Of a stretch of DNA of 64,000 nucleotides, positions 36,394 to 46,158 are shown one piece after another. The stretch spans positions 2,593,501 through 2,657,500 of the forward strand of contig NZ_CP030139.2 of assembly GCF_003846445.2 (NCBI RefSeq). Reading direction: 5' to 3'. The translations under genes were made by a program, and so were the position numbers. Source of the stretch: Synechococcus elongatus PCC 11801 (GTDB lineage Bacteria; Cyanobacteriota; Cyanobacteriia; Synechococcales; Synechococcaceae). The notes below the pieces were generated by a model. The model was not told the DNA's origin. It saw only the letters and a list, made by a program, of their open reading frames with translations, and searched no databases. Position 1 is the stretch's first letter. Each line of letters starts with the position of its first letter.

Positions 36394-38590
36394 GTTGCGC
36401 CGAAGACCGCCGCCGCCGCCGTCCGGGAGCTGGAGTTGCGGGTTCGCTGGTAAGAGCAGGGGCTTCTGTTGCTTCGCTCGCGACTGCAACCTCAACCGGA
36501 GTGGGGAGTGCCTCAACTGGAGCAGGTTCGGGTGCGACGACAACTTCTTCTGTAACAGCAGTCATTGCTACTTCGGTTATTACGCTGCTGGGCTGCTCAG
36601 TAGGCGGTTCTGCTGCACTGCTCGAATCCGTGCTGGATACAGAACTCGCAGAACTCGTCGTCTCACGGTTGTCGCGGGCGAGAGTCGGGCGTCCACTGTC
36701 ACCGCCACCCCGACGATGGCGCGATCGCTGATCATAGAGGGCTTTTGCTGCAGCGATCGCCGCTTCCTTTTCCGATTCTTGGGCATAGACCCCGACCAGC
36801 ACAGGCTGTCCTGGCTCCGGCTGAGTTTCAGCCCGGATCAAGGGTGAAGCTCCCATCCAGGCGTAGAGTTCTTGCTCTTCAGGGGTTAATTCAACTGCCA
36901 CAATGACTGGTGGCTCGGGCGGTTGTCGCCGAGGCCGGCGACTGATCCCCGTCGATTCCTGTTCGCGATCGGGGGCTGAATCCCGAGTGGTAGCGGCAAG
37001 CGCTTCAGCGAGTCCGGGCGAAGCACTGATCTCAGGGTTGATACCGGTATTGGGCAGGCTAGGGCTAGCATTCCGGCCGCCCCCGCGCCGCCGCCCTCGT
37101 CGTTGGGGCGATCGCTCCAGTAAACCTAGGCTGCTGTAACTATCGCCGTTGTTCTCCAGCTCGCTGGTAGTGGTGGCTTCGTTCAGAAGGGGTGGAACGC
37201 CCGTGGCTCGGGCTAGGGCACTGCGCGCTGGCGAAAGATAACTATCGTTGCTGGGAGCCACCAAATTGGAACTGGCACTCGCTGGGGTGGTTGTCGCCAC
37301 AGGTGTCGTTACCGGTGGGCGCTCGGAGGTGCGTACGAGCGGCTGCGCCCCAACTTCACCCGGCAGATGGGCAACATGACCCAATCCCCCACAGGCGGTA
37401 CAGGGTGTGCTGAAGAGTTCATAGATGTTTTGACCCTGGCGCTTGCGGGTCAGCTCCACCAAGCCGAGTTCTGAGAGCTGTGAAATCTGCGGCCGAGACT
37501 TGTCTTGGCGCAGGGCTCGCGTGAAATGCTCCAGCACCTGCAACTGGTCGCGGCGAGAATCCATGTCAATGAAATCGACAATGATTACGCCAGCGATATT
37601 GCGCAGCCGTAGCTGGCGAGCGATTTCGGCTGCTGCCTCACAGTTAGTCCACAAAACGGTTTCTCGTGCCGTGGCCGATCGCGTGAATGAGCCGGAGTTG
37701 ACGTCAATCACCGTCAGAGCTTCGGTCTTCTCGATGATGATGTAGCCACCTGAGGGCAGATCCACCCGAGGTTTGAGTGCCTCCCGAATGGCGGCATTGA
37801 CTCGGAAGTAATCGAGAATCGAACTGCGATCGCGGTACTGCTCGATTAACAGGCCTGGGGTAATCTCTCCTGCTCCCCAAGTACTGAGGTGCTGCTTGAC
37901 CCGCTTTAATCCCGTGTGGGAGTCCACTACAATCCGGTTGACAGTCTCGTCATACATATCCCGCAGCACGCGCTGGATGAAGTCATCATCGCGGGTGAGT
38001 AGGGCCGGTGCTGGGGTGGAATCGGCCAACTGGAGAGTCTGCTCCCACTGCCGTTGCAGCGCCTCCAGATCCTCAATGATCAGCTCTTCAGCCACGCCAT
38101 CGGCTTCGGTACGCACCAGCAGACCCATGCCCGCTGGTTTGATCAGCACACTAAGTGCCCGCAGTCGATTGCGCTCACTCTCGGACATGATCCGGCGCGA
38201 CAGGCTGACCCCACTGCTGTAGGGCATCAGCACCAAGTAACGACCGGGAAGACTGATGTTGCCAGTCAGGCGGGGCCCCTTGGAACTGGTGGGCTCCTTC
38301 ATCACCTGGACCAGCACTTTTTGCTGGGGTGCGAGTAGCTCAGTAATCGCGCCAGCACTACGCCGTAAGCGCAGGGGGCCTAAATCTGTAACGTGAATAA
38401 AGCCATTTTTCTCGCTGTCGCCGATGTTGACAAACGCCGCATCAATTCCAGGAAGCACATTCTCAACGACGCCGAGGTAAATGTCGCCAATCTGATGAGT
38501 GCCTTTGGCAACAATGAATTCTTCGATCTGGTCTTCGGCAAAAACGGCTGCGATGCGGTGCTGTTCAGCAATAACGATTTGTTTGGGCAT
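36377..38590 (-). CDS. rne: Ribonuclease E/G
   Basis: About 737 residues from ATG 38590 (MPKQIVIAEQHRIAAVFAED). Catalytic half: S1 domain (IGDIYLGVVENVLPGIDAAFVNIG), the DNase I-like subdomain with VIDVNSGSFTRS and IIVDFIDMDSRRD, and the Zn-link CTACGGLG. The C-terminal half (about 410 on) is low-complexity with Arg-rich patches, ending in GRRRRRSSAQ. That ending matches the cyanobacterial nonapeptide reported to bind polynucleotide phosphorylase. It starts mRNA decay and stable RNA processing. A long leader precedes it. Confidence 0.95.
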   Translation of the reverse strand: MPKQIVIAEQHRIAAVFAEDQIEEFIVAKGTHQIGDIYLGVVENVLPGIDAAFVNIGDSEKNGFIHVTDLGPLRLRRSAGAITELLAPQQKVLVQVMKEPTSSKGPRLTGNISLPGRYLVLMPYSSGVSLSRRIMSESERNRLRALSVLIKPAGMGLLVRTEADGVAEELIIEDLEALQRQWEQTLQLADSTPAPALLTRDDDFIQRVLRDMYDETVNRIVVDSHTGLKRVKQHLSTWGAGEITPGLLIEQYRDRSSILDYFRVNAAIREALKPRVDLPSGGYIIIEKTEALTVIDVNSGSFTRSATARETVLWTNCEAAAEIARQLRLRNIAGVIIVDFIDMDSRRDQLQVLEHFTRALRQDKSRPQISQLSELGLVELTRKRQGQNIYELFSTPCTACGGLGHVAHLPGEVGAQPLVRTSERPPVTTPVATTTPASASSNLVAPSNDSYLSPARSALARATGVPPLLNEATTTSELENNGDSYSSLGLLERSPQRRGRRRGGGRNASPSLPNTGINPEISASPGLAEALAATTRDSAPDREQESTGISRRPRRQPPEPPVIVAVELTPEEQELYAWMGASPLIRAETQPEPGQPVLVGVYAQESEKEAAIAAAKALYDQRSRHRRGGGDSGRPTLARDNRETTSSASSVSSTDSSSAAEPPTEQPSSVITEVAMTAVTEEVVVAPEPAPVEALPTPVEVAVASEATEAPALTSEPATPAPGRRRRRSSAQRESQD

Positions 38591-39101
38591 GCCTGAGGCT
38601 CTAGTTGTCTGGCAGTGCGAGCAGAGACGAAAGACCGACAGGAGCTGCGATACGCAACGCAACACCCGTCTGCTGGCGCAGCCTCGAGGATCTGGCTAAA
38701 GCTCAGGATCGTTCGACTGTCTGTTAGCGCTCGACACCGACAGACGCTGCATCAAAACCGGATGTTGCCCTCGCAGGACATCCCTACCGTGAGGCCGGGG
38801 AACTGAAGTCTAGTGAAAGCGACGCTATTGAAGCACGATCGCCATCTGTAAAGGCCTGATCGCGTCGATGGGCGTTGGGCTAGAAGACGTTGAGAAAATC
38901 CGGCAGTTAGAAAAGCCTAGGAGAAGCTCAGAAAGGTTTCCGAGCAAAACTGCACTAATCCGGCAGTAGCCACTCAGGCTTGGAACTGAGGGACTTCTCA
39001 ATTACAGTCCCTGTCTTCGGCAGTCGGGCTAGGTGAAATCTTTTCACTCAGCTTAAGTGCCACATTATCACACTCGCACGACCCGTACCCTCGCGGCGGC
39101 C
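38591..39101 (-). promoter_or_regulatory. 510-bp rne leader region
   Basis: No gene is seen. On the minus strand it is the region between the radical SAM gene and rne and should hold the rne promoter and a long 5' leader. It contains several short inverted repeats (e.g. CTCAG/CTGAG near 38972-38989; GTCTGT/ACAGAC near 38718-38743) and a repeated ATCCGGCAGT (near 38898 and 38957). RNase E genes in other bacteria autoregulate through a long structured leader; the same is inferred here. Confidence 0.45.
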
Positions 39102-41741
39102 TCAGTCCAGATGCAGCGATCGCCGGTGGGCATGACGTAACTGGAACGATCGCCCGCTGACTTGCTGGAGCAGTGTAATCACCTGCTCAGGACGCAGCAG
39201 TGTGCCGTCATTGCGGCAGGAACCAACGTAGCGTAGCCAAAAGCCAGAGTCGCCACCGGTTGCTTGCAAACGCTGCGGCAAGACCCCAGCTTCCGTACGA
39301 GTCAAAGTGTGGAGCCGTTCCCGCAGATTGACTTCCACTTTTTTGCCGGACTTCGTGGTCTGCTCCACCAACACCGTGTCAGCTTCTAGGACTGAGGCAA
39401 CCAATGCCTCAACATCGACAGACTCTTCTGGCTCGATCCAAAGGTCATACTCTGCGCGACTAAGAAGCGCTGTCACAGCCTGGCTCTTGAGGACAACCTC
39501 TGCGGTTTCGTAGATTGGCAATTCTGGATCGAGGTGGGTCGCGAGCCGTTGCTGAAATTCCGCTGGCTCGATCGCCTGGAACAGTTCAAAATCCATCAGC
39601 TCCGCTTCGCTACTCATACCCAAGGGCAGGGCATTGGCGGGCACGATGCGCGGACTGGGGTGGAAGCCACCGCTGAATGCCACCGGCAACTTGGCTCGCC
39701 GTACGGCGCGATCGAAGACCCGCAGCAAATCTAAATGGCTGAGCAGGGTCATTTGGCCGAGTTTGCCAAAGCGAATCCGCAGACGCTGAACTTTTTCGGT
39801 CGGCGGTTGGAAGTGCCCTTGGAAGTTGGGAATGGCTGGCGGTGCTACCACGACGTTGTGGCCAAAATCGACGCCGCAGACGCCGCAGTGACTGCAGCCA
39901 TCAAACGAGCAGTCAGGCACGACCGCTGCTTCGAGGGCTTTTTGCAGATCCTCCTGTAGCCAGCGTTTATCGATGCCGGTATCGAGGTGATCCCAGGGCA
40001 GCGGCGCATCCAAAGCGCGATCGCGGCTTTCCTCACCTTCAAACAGATTCCATTCGCCGGTTTCAACTTGGCGATATTTCCAGTCCAATCCCGCTTCTGC
40101 GATCGCCTGCGTCCAAGCGCCATAGGCTTTGTCGAGACTTTCCCACCAAGCATCCATGCCGGCACCCAGTTCCCAAGCACGGCGAACCACAGCAGATAGA
40201 CGGCGATCGCCTCGCCCGACAAAGTCCTCCATCGCCGAGATGCGTACATCGGTGAAGTTGACCTTGAGGTTGGGGATTTGCTTGAACTCTGCCGCTAGCA
40301 ATTCCTGCTTGCGCTTGAATTCCGTGGTGGACACGGAGTGCCATTGGAAAGGTGTGTGCGGCTTCGGCGTGAAGTTGGAAATCGTCAGGTTAAAGCCCAG
40401 CTTTTTCTTGCGGCCTCGGCATTCTTGCTGCAGCCAGCGCACGGTTTCGGCGATGCCCAGCACATCGGCATCAGTCTCACCGGGCAAACCGATCATGAAG
40501 TAGAGCTTGACGCGATCCCAGCCTTGCTCATAGGCGGTTTTAACACCGCGCAGCAGCTCCTCATTGGTCAGCCCTTTATTGATGATGTCGCGTAGCCGTT
40601 GGGTGCCCGCTTCTGGCGCAAAAGTCAGGCCGCCCTTGCGCGTGCCACCAATGATGTTGGCAATATTGTCGTCAAAGCGATCGACCCGCTGACTGGGCAG
40701 CGACAGGGTAATGTTTTCGTCCTGCAGGCGGTTTTTGATTTCAATTCCGACGGCGGGTAGTGCCAAGTAATCGCTGCAACTGAGTGAGAGCAACGAGAAC
40801 TCGTTGTAGCCGGTGGCACGAATACCGGTTTCGATCGCCTCGACCACTTGCTCTGGTTCCACATCCCGTGCGGGACGGGTGAGCATGCCCGGCTGGCAGA
40901 AGCGGCAACCGCGAGTACAGCCGCGCCGAATTTCAATCGTCAGGCGATCGTGCACGGTTTCAACGTGGGGAACCAAGCCAATCGAATAGGCCGGAATCGG
41001 CGTTGCTACTCGTCGCAACACTTTTGCGGGCACATCGGGTCGATTCGGATGCACTGAGCCATCGGCCGCCATGTCGTAGAAGCGCGGCACATAGACACCC
41101 GGGACTTGGGCAAGATCTAGCAGTAACTCTGTGCGGCTGAGCTGCGATCGCTTGCCCTCTTCGACGATCAGCCCCACCTCAGGTAGTAATTCCTCGCCAT
41201 CGCCCAAGACGATGAAGTCAAAGAACTCTGCATAGGGCTCAGGATTGGAGGTTGCGGTTTGACCGCCGGCAAAAATCAACGGCCAGCCTTCCGGATCGCC
41301 CAAGGTGCGATCGCCCCGCTCTGCCCAAGTCAGCGGTGCCCCAATCAGCGACAGCATTTCCAGAATGTTGGTTGCGCCCAGTTCGTAGCTGAGGCTGAAA
41401 CCCAAAATGTCGAACTCCAGCAGCGATCGCTTCGATTCGACGGCAAACAATGGCGTTTGGGTTTGGCGCAGCTTCTCAGCCAAATCTGCTGCCGGTAGAT
41501 AAGCGCGATCGCAGAGTTGGCGCGGCTGAGCGTTGAGGATGCTGTAGAGGATGATGTGGCCGAGGTTGGAGGCACCCACCTCGTAGATTTCCGGGTAAGT
41601 CAGCGACCAGCGAACGCTTGCTTGCTCCCAAGGCTTGTGGACAGCCCCCAGCTCATTGCCGAGGTAGCGAGCCGGTTTGAGAATTTCAGGCGAGAGCAGC
41701 GTTTCGACGGCAACAGACACAGCGGCGCGACAGCGCAACAA
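39102..41741 (-). CDS. Radical SAM protein with B12-binding-like and DUF2344 domains
   Basis: 879 residues. An N-terminal B12-binding-like region (about 40-215), then a radical SAM core with CTRGCRFCQ (CxxxCxxC), LPGETDADVLGIAETV, a cysteine cluster (CSFDGCSHCGVCGVDFGHN) and a C-terminal DUF2344 domain (LRIRFGKLGQMTLLSHLDLLR, then VAFSGGFHPSPRIVPA). This is the TIGR03960-TIGR03936 fusion, widespread but uncharacterised, in other bacteria often upstream of rne/rng. It is indeed upstream of rne here, hinting at RNA or ribosome modification. The start is uncertain: TTG 41741 or GTG 41720. Confidence 0.85.
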   Translation of the reverse strand: MLRCRAAVSVAVETLLSPEILKPARYLGNELGAVHKPWEQASVRWSLTYPEIYEVGASNLGHIILYSILNAQPRQLCDRAYLPAADLAEKLRQTQTPLFAVESKRSLLEFDILGFSLSYELGATNILEMLSLIGAPLTWAERGDRTLGDPEGWPLIFAGGQTATSNPEPYAEFFDFIVLGDGEELLPEVGLIVEEGKRSQLSRTELLLDLAQVPGVYVPRFYDMAADGSVHPNRPDVPAKVLRRVATPIPAYSIGLVPHVETVHDRLTIEIRRGCTRGCRFCQPGMLTRPARDVEPEQVVEAIETGIRATGYNEFSLLSLSCSDYLALPAVGIEIKNRLQDENITLSLPSQRVDRFDDNIANIIGGTRKGGLTFAPEAGTQRLRDIINKGLTNEELLRGVKTAYEQGWDRVKLYFMIGLPGETDADVLGIAETVRWLQQECRGRKKKLGFNLTISNFTPKPHTPFQWHSVSTTEFKRKQELLAAEFKQIPNLKVNFTDVRISAMEDFVGRGDRRLSAVVRRAWELGAGMDAWWESLDKAYGAWTQAIAEAGLDWKYRQVETGEWNLFEGEESRDRALDAPLPWDHLDTGIDKRWLQEDLQKALEAAVVPDCSFDGCSHCGVCGVDFGHNVVVAPPAIPNFQGHFQPPTEKVQRLRIRFGKLGQMTLLSHLDLLRVFDRAVRRAKLPVAFSGGFHPSPRIVPANALPLGMSSEAELMDFELFQAIEPAEFQQRLATHLDPELPIYETAEVVLKSQAVTALLSRAEYDLWIEPEESVDVEALVASVLEADTVLVEQTTKSGKKVEVNLRERLHTLTRTEAGVLPQRLQATGGDSGFWLRYVGSCRNDGTLLRPEQVITLLQQVSGRSFQLRHAHRRSLHLD

Positions 41742-41845
41742 CCGTTCAATTGTGGCATTTCACCTAGTCAGACTTCATTGATTGGCGATCGCCCAGCTGT
41801 TGCATTCAGTTAAATAGATAAATTTTGGGCCATGTGAGTTGATCG

Positions 41846-42649
41846 CTAAGAGCTAACTTTTCGGAGGCGATCGAGTTGCAATTGGTCTTGCTGGTTAAAT
41901 AAAATCCGAAATGCAAGCAGAATAATACAGAGCGTACTAATTGCTGTACCAGCAGCGATCGCAAAAACAATAATGATTTGATAGCGGACTGCATCTTGTG
42001 GGCTAGCTCCAGCCAAAATTTGGCCAGTCATCATGCCAGGTAGACTGACAATTCCCATGACCATCATCGAGTTGATGGTTGGGATCATGCCAACCCGTAG
42101 AGCTGTATTGATGAGGCCGTGCGCTGCTTCCCAGCCGGTGGCTCCCAAAGCCAGTAACGTTTCGACGCGATCGCGCTGATCCACCAGATCAGTCATGAAG
42201 CGATCGAGAGCCAGGGAGACACCCGTCAAACTATTCCCCAAAATCATCCCAAGCAAGGGAATTAAGTATTGAGGACTGTACCAGGGTGAAACTTGAATAA
42301 TGCCGCCAACAACTAAGCTAGTGAGCAAAAAAGAACCCGCCAGAATCGCGATAAAGCTGTTGAGATAAATCTGGGGAAAACGACGATTAGTACGTGCTAC
42401 AGAAGATTGGCTGGCGAGGCTGGTCATCAATAGCGCCAGTGCAATCACCCAGATAGGGTTTTGAAGACTAAAAACCCACTCAAGGATGTAGCCGACAAGC
42501 AGCAGCTGCACGACCATGCGCACTGAGGCAATCCAGAGTTGCTTGCCTAAATTGAGTTTGAGAGCAAAGGAGAGAATTAGGTTAACGAGAATTAGGAGGG
42601 CGGACAATCCAAGCTGCAGATTGCTAATTAGTACATAGCTACTTTGCAT
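41846..42649 (-). CDS. FetB-like ABC permease (UPF0014)
   Basis: 267 residues, about seven membrane segments. The motifs of the FetB/YbbM family are present: LNLGKQLWIASVRMVVQLLLVGYIL and GMILGNSLTGVSLALDRF, then GATGWEAAHGLINTALR. In E. coli FetAB lowers iron and eases peroxide stress, and related proteins export metals. Its ATG shares one base with the stop of the ATPase gene (TAATG), so they form one unit. Confidence 0.88.
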   Translation of the reverse strand: MQSSYVLISNLQLGLSALLILVNLILSFALKLNLGKQLWIASVRMVVQLLLVGYILEWVFSLQNPIWVIALALLMTSLASQSSVARTNRRFPQIYLNSFIAILAGSFLLTSLVVGGIIQVSPWYSPQYLIPLLGMILGNSLTGVSLALDRFMTDLVDQRDRVETLLALGATGWEAAHGLINTALRVGMIPTINSMMVMGIVSLPGMMTGQILAGASPQDAVRYQIIIVFAIAAGTAISTLCIILLAFRILFNQQDQLQLDRLRKVSS

Positions 42650-43332
42650 TAGCGATCGCCCCGTAATTGAAAAGCCCGTTGGGTCATGCGTTGGCGTTGC
42701 TCGGCATCATGGCTGACCCAGAGGTAGGCGCGTTGCGGATTGTCGGCCTGCCAGTTTTGTACCAGTGTTTCGAGCGAGGCGGTCGATTCAGGATCGAGTG
42801 AAGCAGTTGGCTCATCCAGTAACAAAATCATGGGATCCAGTTGCAAGCCCCGCAGAAAAGCAGTGATTTGACGTTCACCACCGGACAGCATAGAACTGGG
42901 GCGATCGAGAAAGGTTTCATCGCGATTGAGGAGCCGCAGATACTGGAGAATGCGATGACGTTGGTAGCCCCGTCGTCGATGGTGATGTAACTGAAAGACT
43001 TGCTGGAGATTGGCTTCCACACTGCCTTCCCACAGAGCGGGTCGCTGATGCAAGTAGAGCACCTGCGATCGATAGCGGGGCATCGACCAATCACTGAGGC
43101 TTTTGCCTAAGAAGTGAATGTGTCCAGCTTGGATGGGATCTAAACCCGCGATCGCACGCAGTAATAAACTTTTGCCAACGCCCGAAGGCCCCATGATCGC
43201 GAGGCGATCGCCCGCATCCAGCCTGAGCTGAATATTCTGCCAAATCCAGCCCTGTTGTAAGCGTCGCCCCAAGTTTTCGACCACCAATAATGGCGATCGC
43301 CCTGAGTCGGAATCAACAGTGGCAGCATTCAT
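42649..43332 (-). CDS. FetA-like ABC transporter ATPase
   Basis: 227 residues. Walker A GPSGVGKSLLLRAIAGL, Q-loop YLHQRPALWEGSVEANL, signature LSGGERQ, Walker B MILLLDEPTASLD, H-loop WVSHDAEQ. It powers the permease encoded directly downstream. By partnership the substrate is probably iron or another metal. Confidence 0.9.
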   Translation of the reverse strand: MNAATVDSDSGRSPLLVVENLGRRLQQGWIWQNIQLRLDAGDRLAIMGPSGVGKSLLLRAIAGLDPIQAGHIHFLGKSLSDWSMPRYRSQVLYLHQRPALWEGSVEANLQQVFQLHHHRRRGYQRHRILQYLRLLNRDETFLDRPSSMLSGGERQITAFLRGLQLDPMILLLDEPTASLDPESTASLETLVQNWQADNPQRAYLWVSHDAEQRQRMTQRAFQLRGDR

Positions 43333-43378
43333 CGGCTAAATCGATAAGAAAGAGGTGATCGCAGCATTGATGCAAGCG

Positions 43379-43415
43379 TAAAAAAAGCCTGCAATCCGAT
43401 TGAGAACTGCAGGCT
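43379..43415 (-). terminator. alaS terminator
   Basis: On the minus strand AGCCTGCA and TGCAGGCT form an 8-bp stem with a 14-base loop, followed by TTTTTTTAC. It lies 17 bases after the alaS stop. Confidence 0.75.
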
Positions 43416-43431
43416 TAATGACAGCGACTGT

Positions 43432-46062
43432 TTACGCTGCTAAAGCTGTTTTGAGTTGGTCGAGTGCCGCTGCTACAGCTTCCGGCAGCTTGCTAGCATC
43501 CCGTCCACCCGCTTGTGCCAAATTGGGACGACCACCACCGCCGCCACCACAGATTTTGGCGATGCCACCGATGAACTGACCGGCTTTCAGTCCTTTGGTG
43601 ATGATCGCCGGACCAAAGGCTGCCACCAGCGTCACCTTGCCTTCCTCAGGACTAGAACCGAGCACGACTGCACCGGCATCGCCGAGTTTTTGCTGGAGTC
43701 GCTCAGCGGCAGTTTGCAGGGCTGCAGCATCAACGCCAGTCAGGGTTTCAACCAGAACTTGTGCCTCACCGACTGCGATCGCCTGCGATACCAGTGCATC
43801 GGATTTGGCGATCGCTAGCTCCGCTTTCAGCGCCGTCAATTGCTTCTGATTGGCCTTCAGCTCCTCTTGCAGCGCCGTAACGCGATCGCTCAGTTCCTCA
43901 GGTTTAGCCTTGAAGCGATCGCTCAGATCGCGAACCACGGCATCGCGAACGTTGAGGTATTCCAGCACAGCAGGGCCAGCTACTGCTTCGATCCGCCGTA
44001 CACCGGAAGCGACACCGGCTTCGCTGATGATTTTGAACAGGCCAATTTCGGCCGTATTGGCAACGTGGGTGCCGCCGCACAGCTCCATCGAGACGCCCGG
44101 TACATCGATGACGCGGACTTCCGCACCATATTTTTCGCCGAACATGGCGACCGCACCTTTGGCCTTGGCCGTAGCGATCGGCATCACTTCAACCACGGTG
44201 CTGTGGGCTTCGGCAATCCACTGGTTGATCTGGTCTTCGATCTGGCGCAGCTCTTCCGGCGTCACGGCTCGCGGACAGTTGAAGTCGAAGCGCAGGCGAT
44301 CGAAGGCGACCAGTGAACCGGCTTGGGAAATGCCTTCATCAACAATCAGCTTCAAGGCTGCTTGCAGCAGGTGCGTGGCGGTGTGATTGGCTTGGGCCCG
44401 ACGCCGGCAGGCGCGATCGATTTGCGCCGTAACGCGATCGCCGACTTGCAGCAAACCGCGTTCAATTTGGCCGTAGTGAACGAAGAAGCCCGATTCTTTC
44501 TGGACATCTTCGATGCGAACGATTAGGGATTCGCCAGTCAGCACTCCGCGATCGCCGACTTGTCCGCCGGATTCTGCATAGAACGACGTGTGATCCAGCA
44601 CGATCTGAACGCGATCGCCGGCTTCTGCCGCTTCGACGCTCTGGCCTTCGCGCAGGACTGCTGTGACGGTCGCTGTGGCGGCGCTGTCTTGGTAGCCAAC
44701 AAACTCGGTCGGGTGAATCTGTTCCGCGAGGCGATCGAGGGAACCTTGCACCGTCAGGTCGATGGTTTCGTGGGCAGCCTGCGATCGCTGACGTTGGGCG
44801 GTCATCGCCGCTTCAAAACCCGCAAGATCGACGGTCAGGCCTTTCTCTTCAGCGATTTCTTGGGTCAGCTCTAGCGGAAAGCCGTAGGTGTCATAGAGGA
44901 CGAAGGCATCCTCACCGCGAATTTGATCCGTGGCGGCTGCCAGCAGTTCCGCCAACAGCTTTTCGCCGCGTTCCAAGGTTTCCAAGAAGCGCTGCTCTTC
45001 CCGCGTTAGCTCCGCTTTAATCGCCGCTTCTCGTTCCCGCAGGTTGGGATATTGAGCAGCCATCAAGGCGATCGCGGTTTCAGCAATTTCCGCCGTGAAG
45101 GGGCGATCGATACCGATCAGCCGTCCGTGGCGAACGACGCGCCGAATTAGTCGCCGCAGCACATAGCCCCGCCCGAGGTTCGAAGCCGTGACGCCATCAG
45201 CAATCAGATGAGTGACGGCGCGCAGGTGATCGCCGATCACTTTCAGCGAAACTTTGACCGTTTCCGACTCGTTGGCGTAGTCGCGCTGGGCGATCGCCGC
45301 GACCGCTTGAATAATCGGGAAAATCAGGTCGGTTTCGTAGTTGTTGGGCACGCCTTGCAGCACCTGAGCCATCCGCTCAAGCCCCATGCCCGTATCAATG
45401 TTTTGTTTCTCGAGTGCCGTCAGATTGCCTGCCGCATCGCGGTTGTACTGCATGAACACGAGGTTGTAGACCTCGATGAAGCGGCTGTCATCTTCTAGAT
45501 CCAGTCCTTCATCACCCAGCTCAGGATGGAAGTCGTAATAGATCTCGGAGCAGGGGCCGCAGGGGCCGGTCGGACCCGAAGCCCAGAAGTTATCTTTGGC
45601 ACCCAGCCGTTGAATTCGCGCTTCCGGCACACCGATTTGATCGCGCCAGATTGCAAAGGCTTCGTCATCTTCTTCAAAGACACTGACGGCCAAGCGTTCT
45701 GCCGGAACTTGGAAGACTTCGGTGACTAGTTCCCAGGCAAAGGCGATCGCTTCCTTCTTGAAATAGTCACCGAAGCTGAAGTTGCCCAGCATTTCAAAGA
45801 AGGTGTGGTGGCGTGCCGTGCGACCCACATTTTCAATGTCGTTGGTGCGAATGCACTTCTGCGAGGTCGTTGCCCGCGGCACTTCCGCAACCTGCTGCCC
45901 AAGGAAGATCGGTTTGAACGGCAACATGCCTGCGATCGTCAGCAAGACCGTTGGATCTTCTGGAATCAGCGAGGCACTGGGTAGGCGACGGTGCCCCTTG
46001 CCTTCAAAGAATTTCAGAAAGGTTTCGCGGATTTGATCACCGCTGAGTGCAGGGGCAGCCAT
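43432..46062 (-). CDS. alaS: Alanyl-tRNA synthetase
   Basis: About 876 residues from ATG 46062 ([20 protein letters not shown]). Class II catalytic domain ([33 protein letters not shown] in pieces), tRNA-recognition middle, editing domain with zinc ligands ([17 protein letters not shown]) and the C-Ala domain with a glycine-rich end ([15 protein letters not shown]). It charges tRNA-Ala and clears Ser and Gly errors. The 16 residues upstream of this ATG look like non-coding sequence. Confidence 0.97.
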   Translation of the reverse strand: MAAPALSGDQIRETFLKFFEGKGHRRLPSASLIPEDPTVLLTIAGMLPFKPIFLGQQVAEVPRATTSQKCIRTNDIENVGRTARHHTFFEMLGNFSFGDYFKKEAIAFAWELVTEVFQVPAERLAVSVFEEDDEAFAIWRDQIGVPEARIQRLGAKDNFWASGPTGPCGPCSEIYYDFHPELGDEGLDLEDDSRFIEVYNLVFMQYNRDAAGNLTALEKQNIDTGMGLERMAQVLQGVPNNYETDLIFPIIQAVAAIAQRDYANESETVKVSLKVIGDHLRAVTHLIADGVTASNLGRGYVLRRLIRRVVRHGRLIGIDRPFTAEIAETAIALMAAQYPNLREREAAIKAELTREEQRFLETLERGEKLLAELLAAATDQIRGEDAFVLYDTYGFPLELTQEIAEEKGLTVDLAGFEAAMTAQRQRSQAAHETIDLTVQGSLDRLAEQIHPTEFVGYQDSAATATVTAVLREGQSVEAAEAGDRVQIVLDHTSFYAESGGQVGDRGVLTGESLIVRIEDVQKESGFFVHYGQIERGLLQVGDRVTAQIDRACRRRAQANHTATHLLQAALKLIVDEGISQAGSLVAFDRLRFDFNCPRAVTPEELRQIEDQINQWIAEAHSTVVEVMPIATAKAKGAVAMFGEKYGAEVRVIDVPGVSMELCGGTHVANTAEIGLFKIISEAGVASGVRRIEAVAGPAVLEYLNVRDAVVRDLSDRFKAKPEELSDRVTALQEELKANQKQLTALKAELAIAKSDALVSQAIAVGEAQVLVETLTGVDAAALQTAAERLQQKLGDAGAVVLGSSPEEGKVTLVAAFGPAIITKGLKAGQFIGGIAKICGGGGGGRPNLAQAGGRDASKLPEAVAAALDQLKTALAA

Positions 46063-46158
46063 GGATTGCCGAAGCGAAATAAAGGACAGGGTGCAGATTA
46101 AACCCATCATGCCGTATCGCTTGGACTGAGCGATCGCAACACCACCCTTCCCTAGTGA

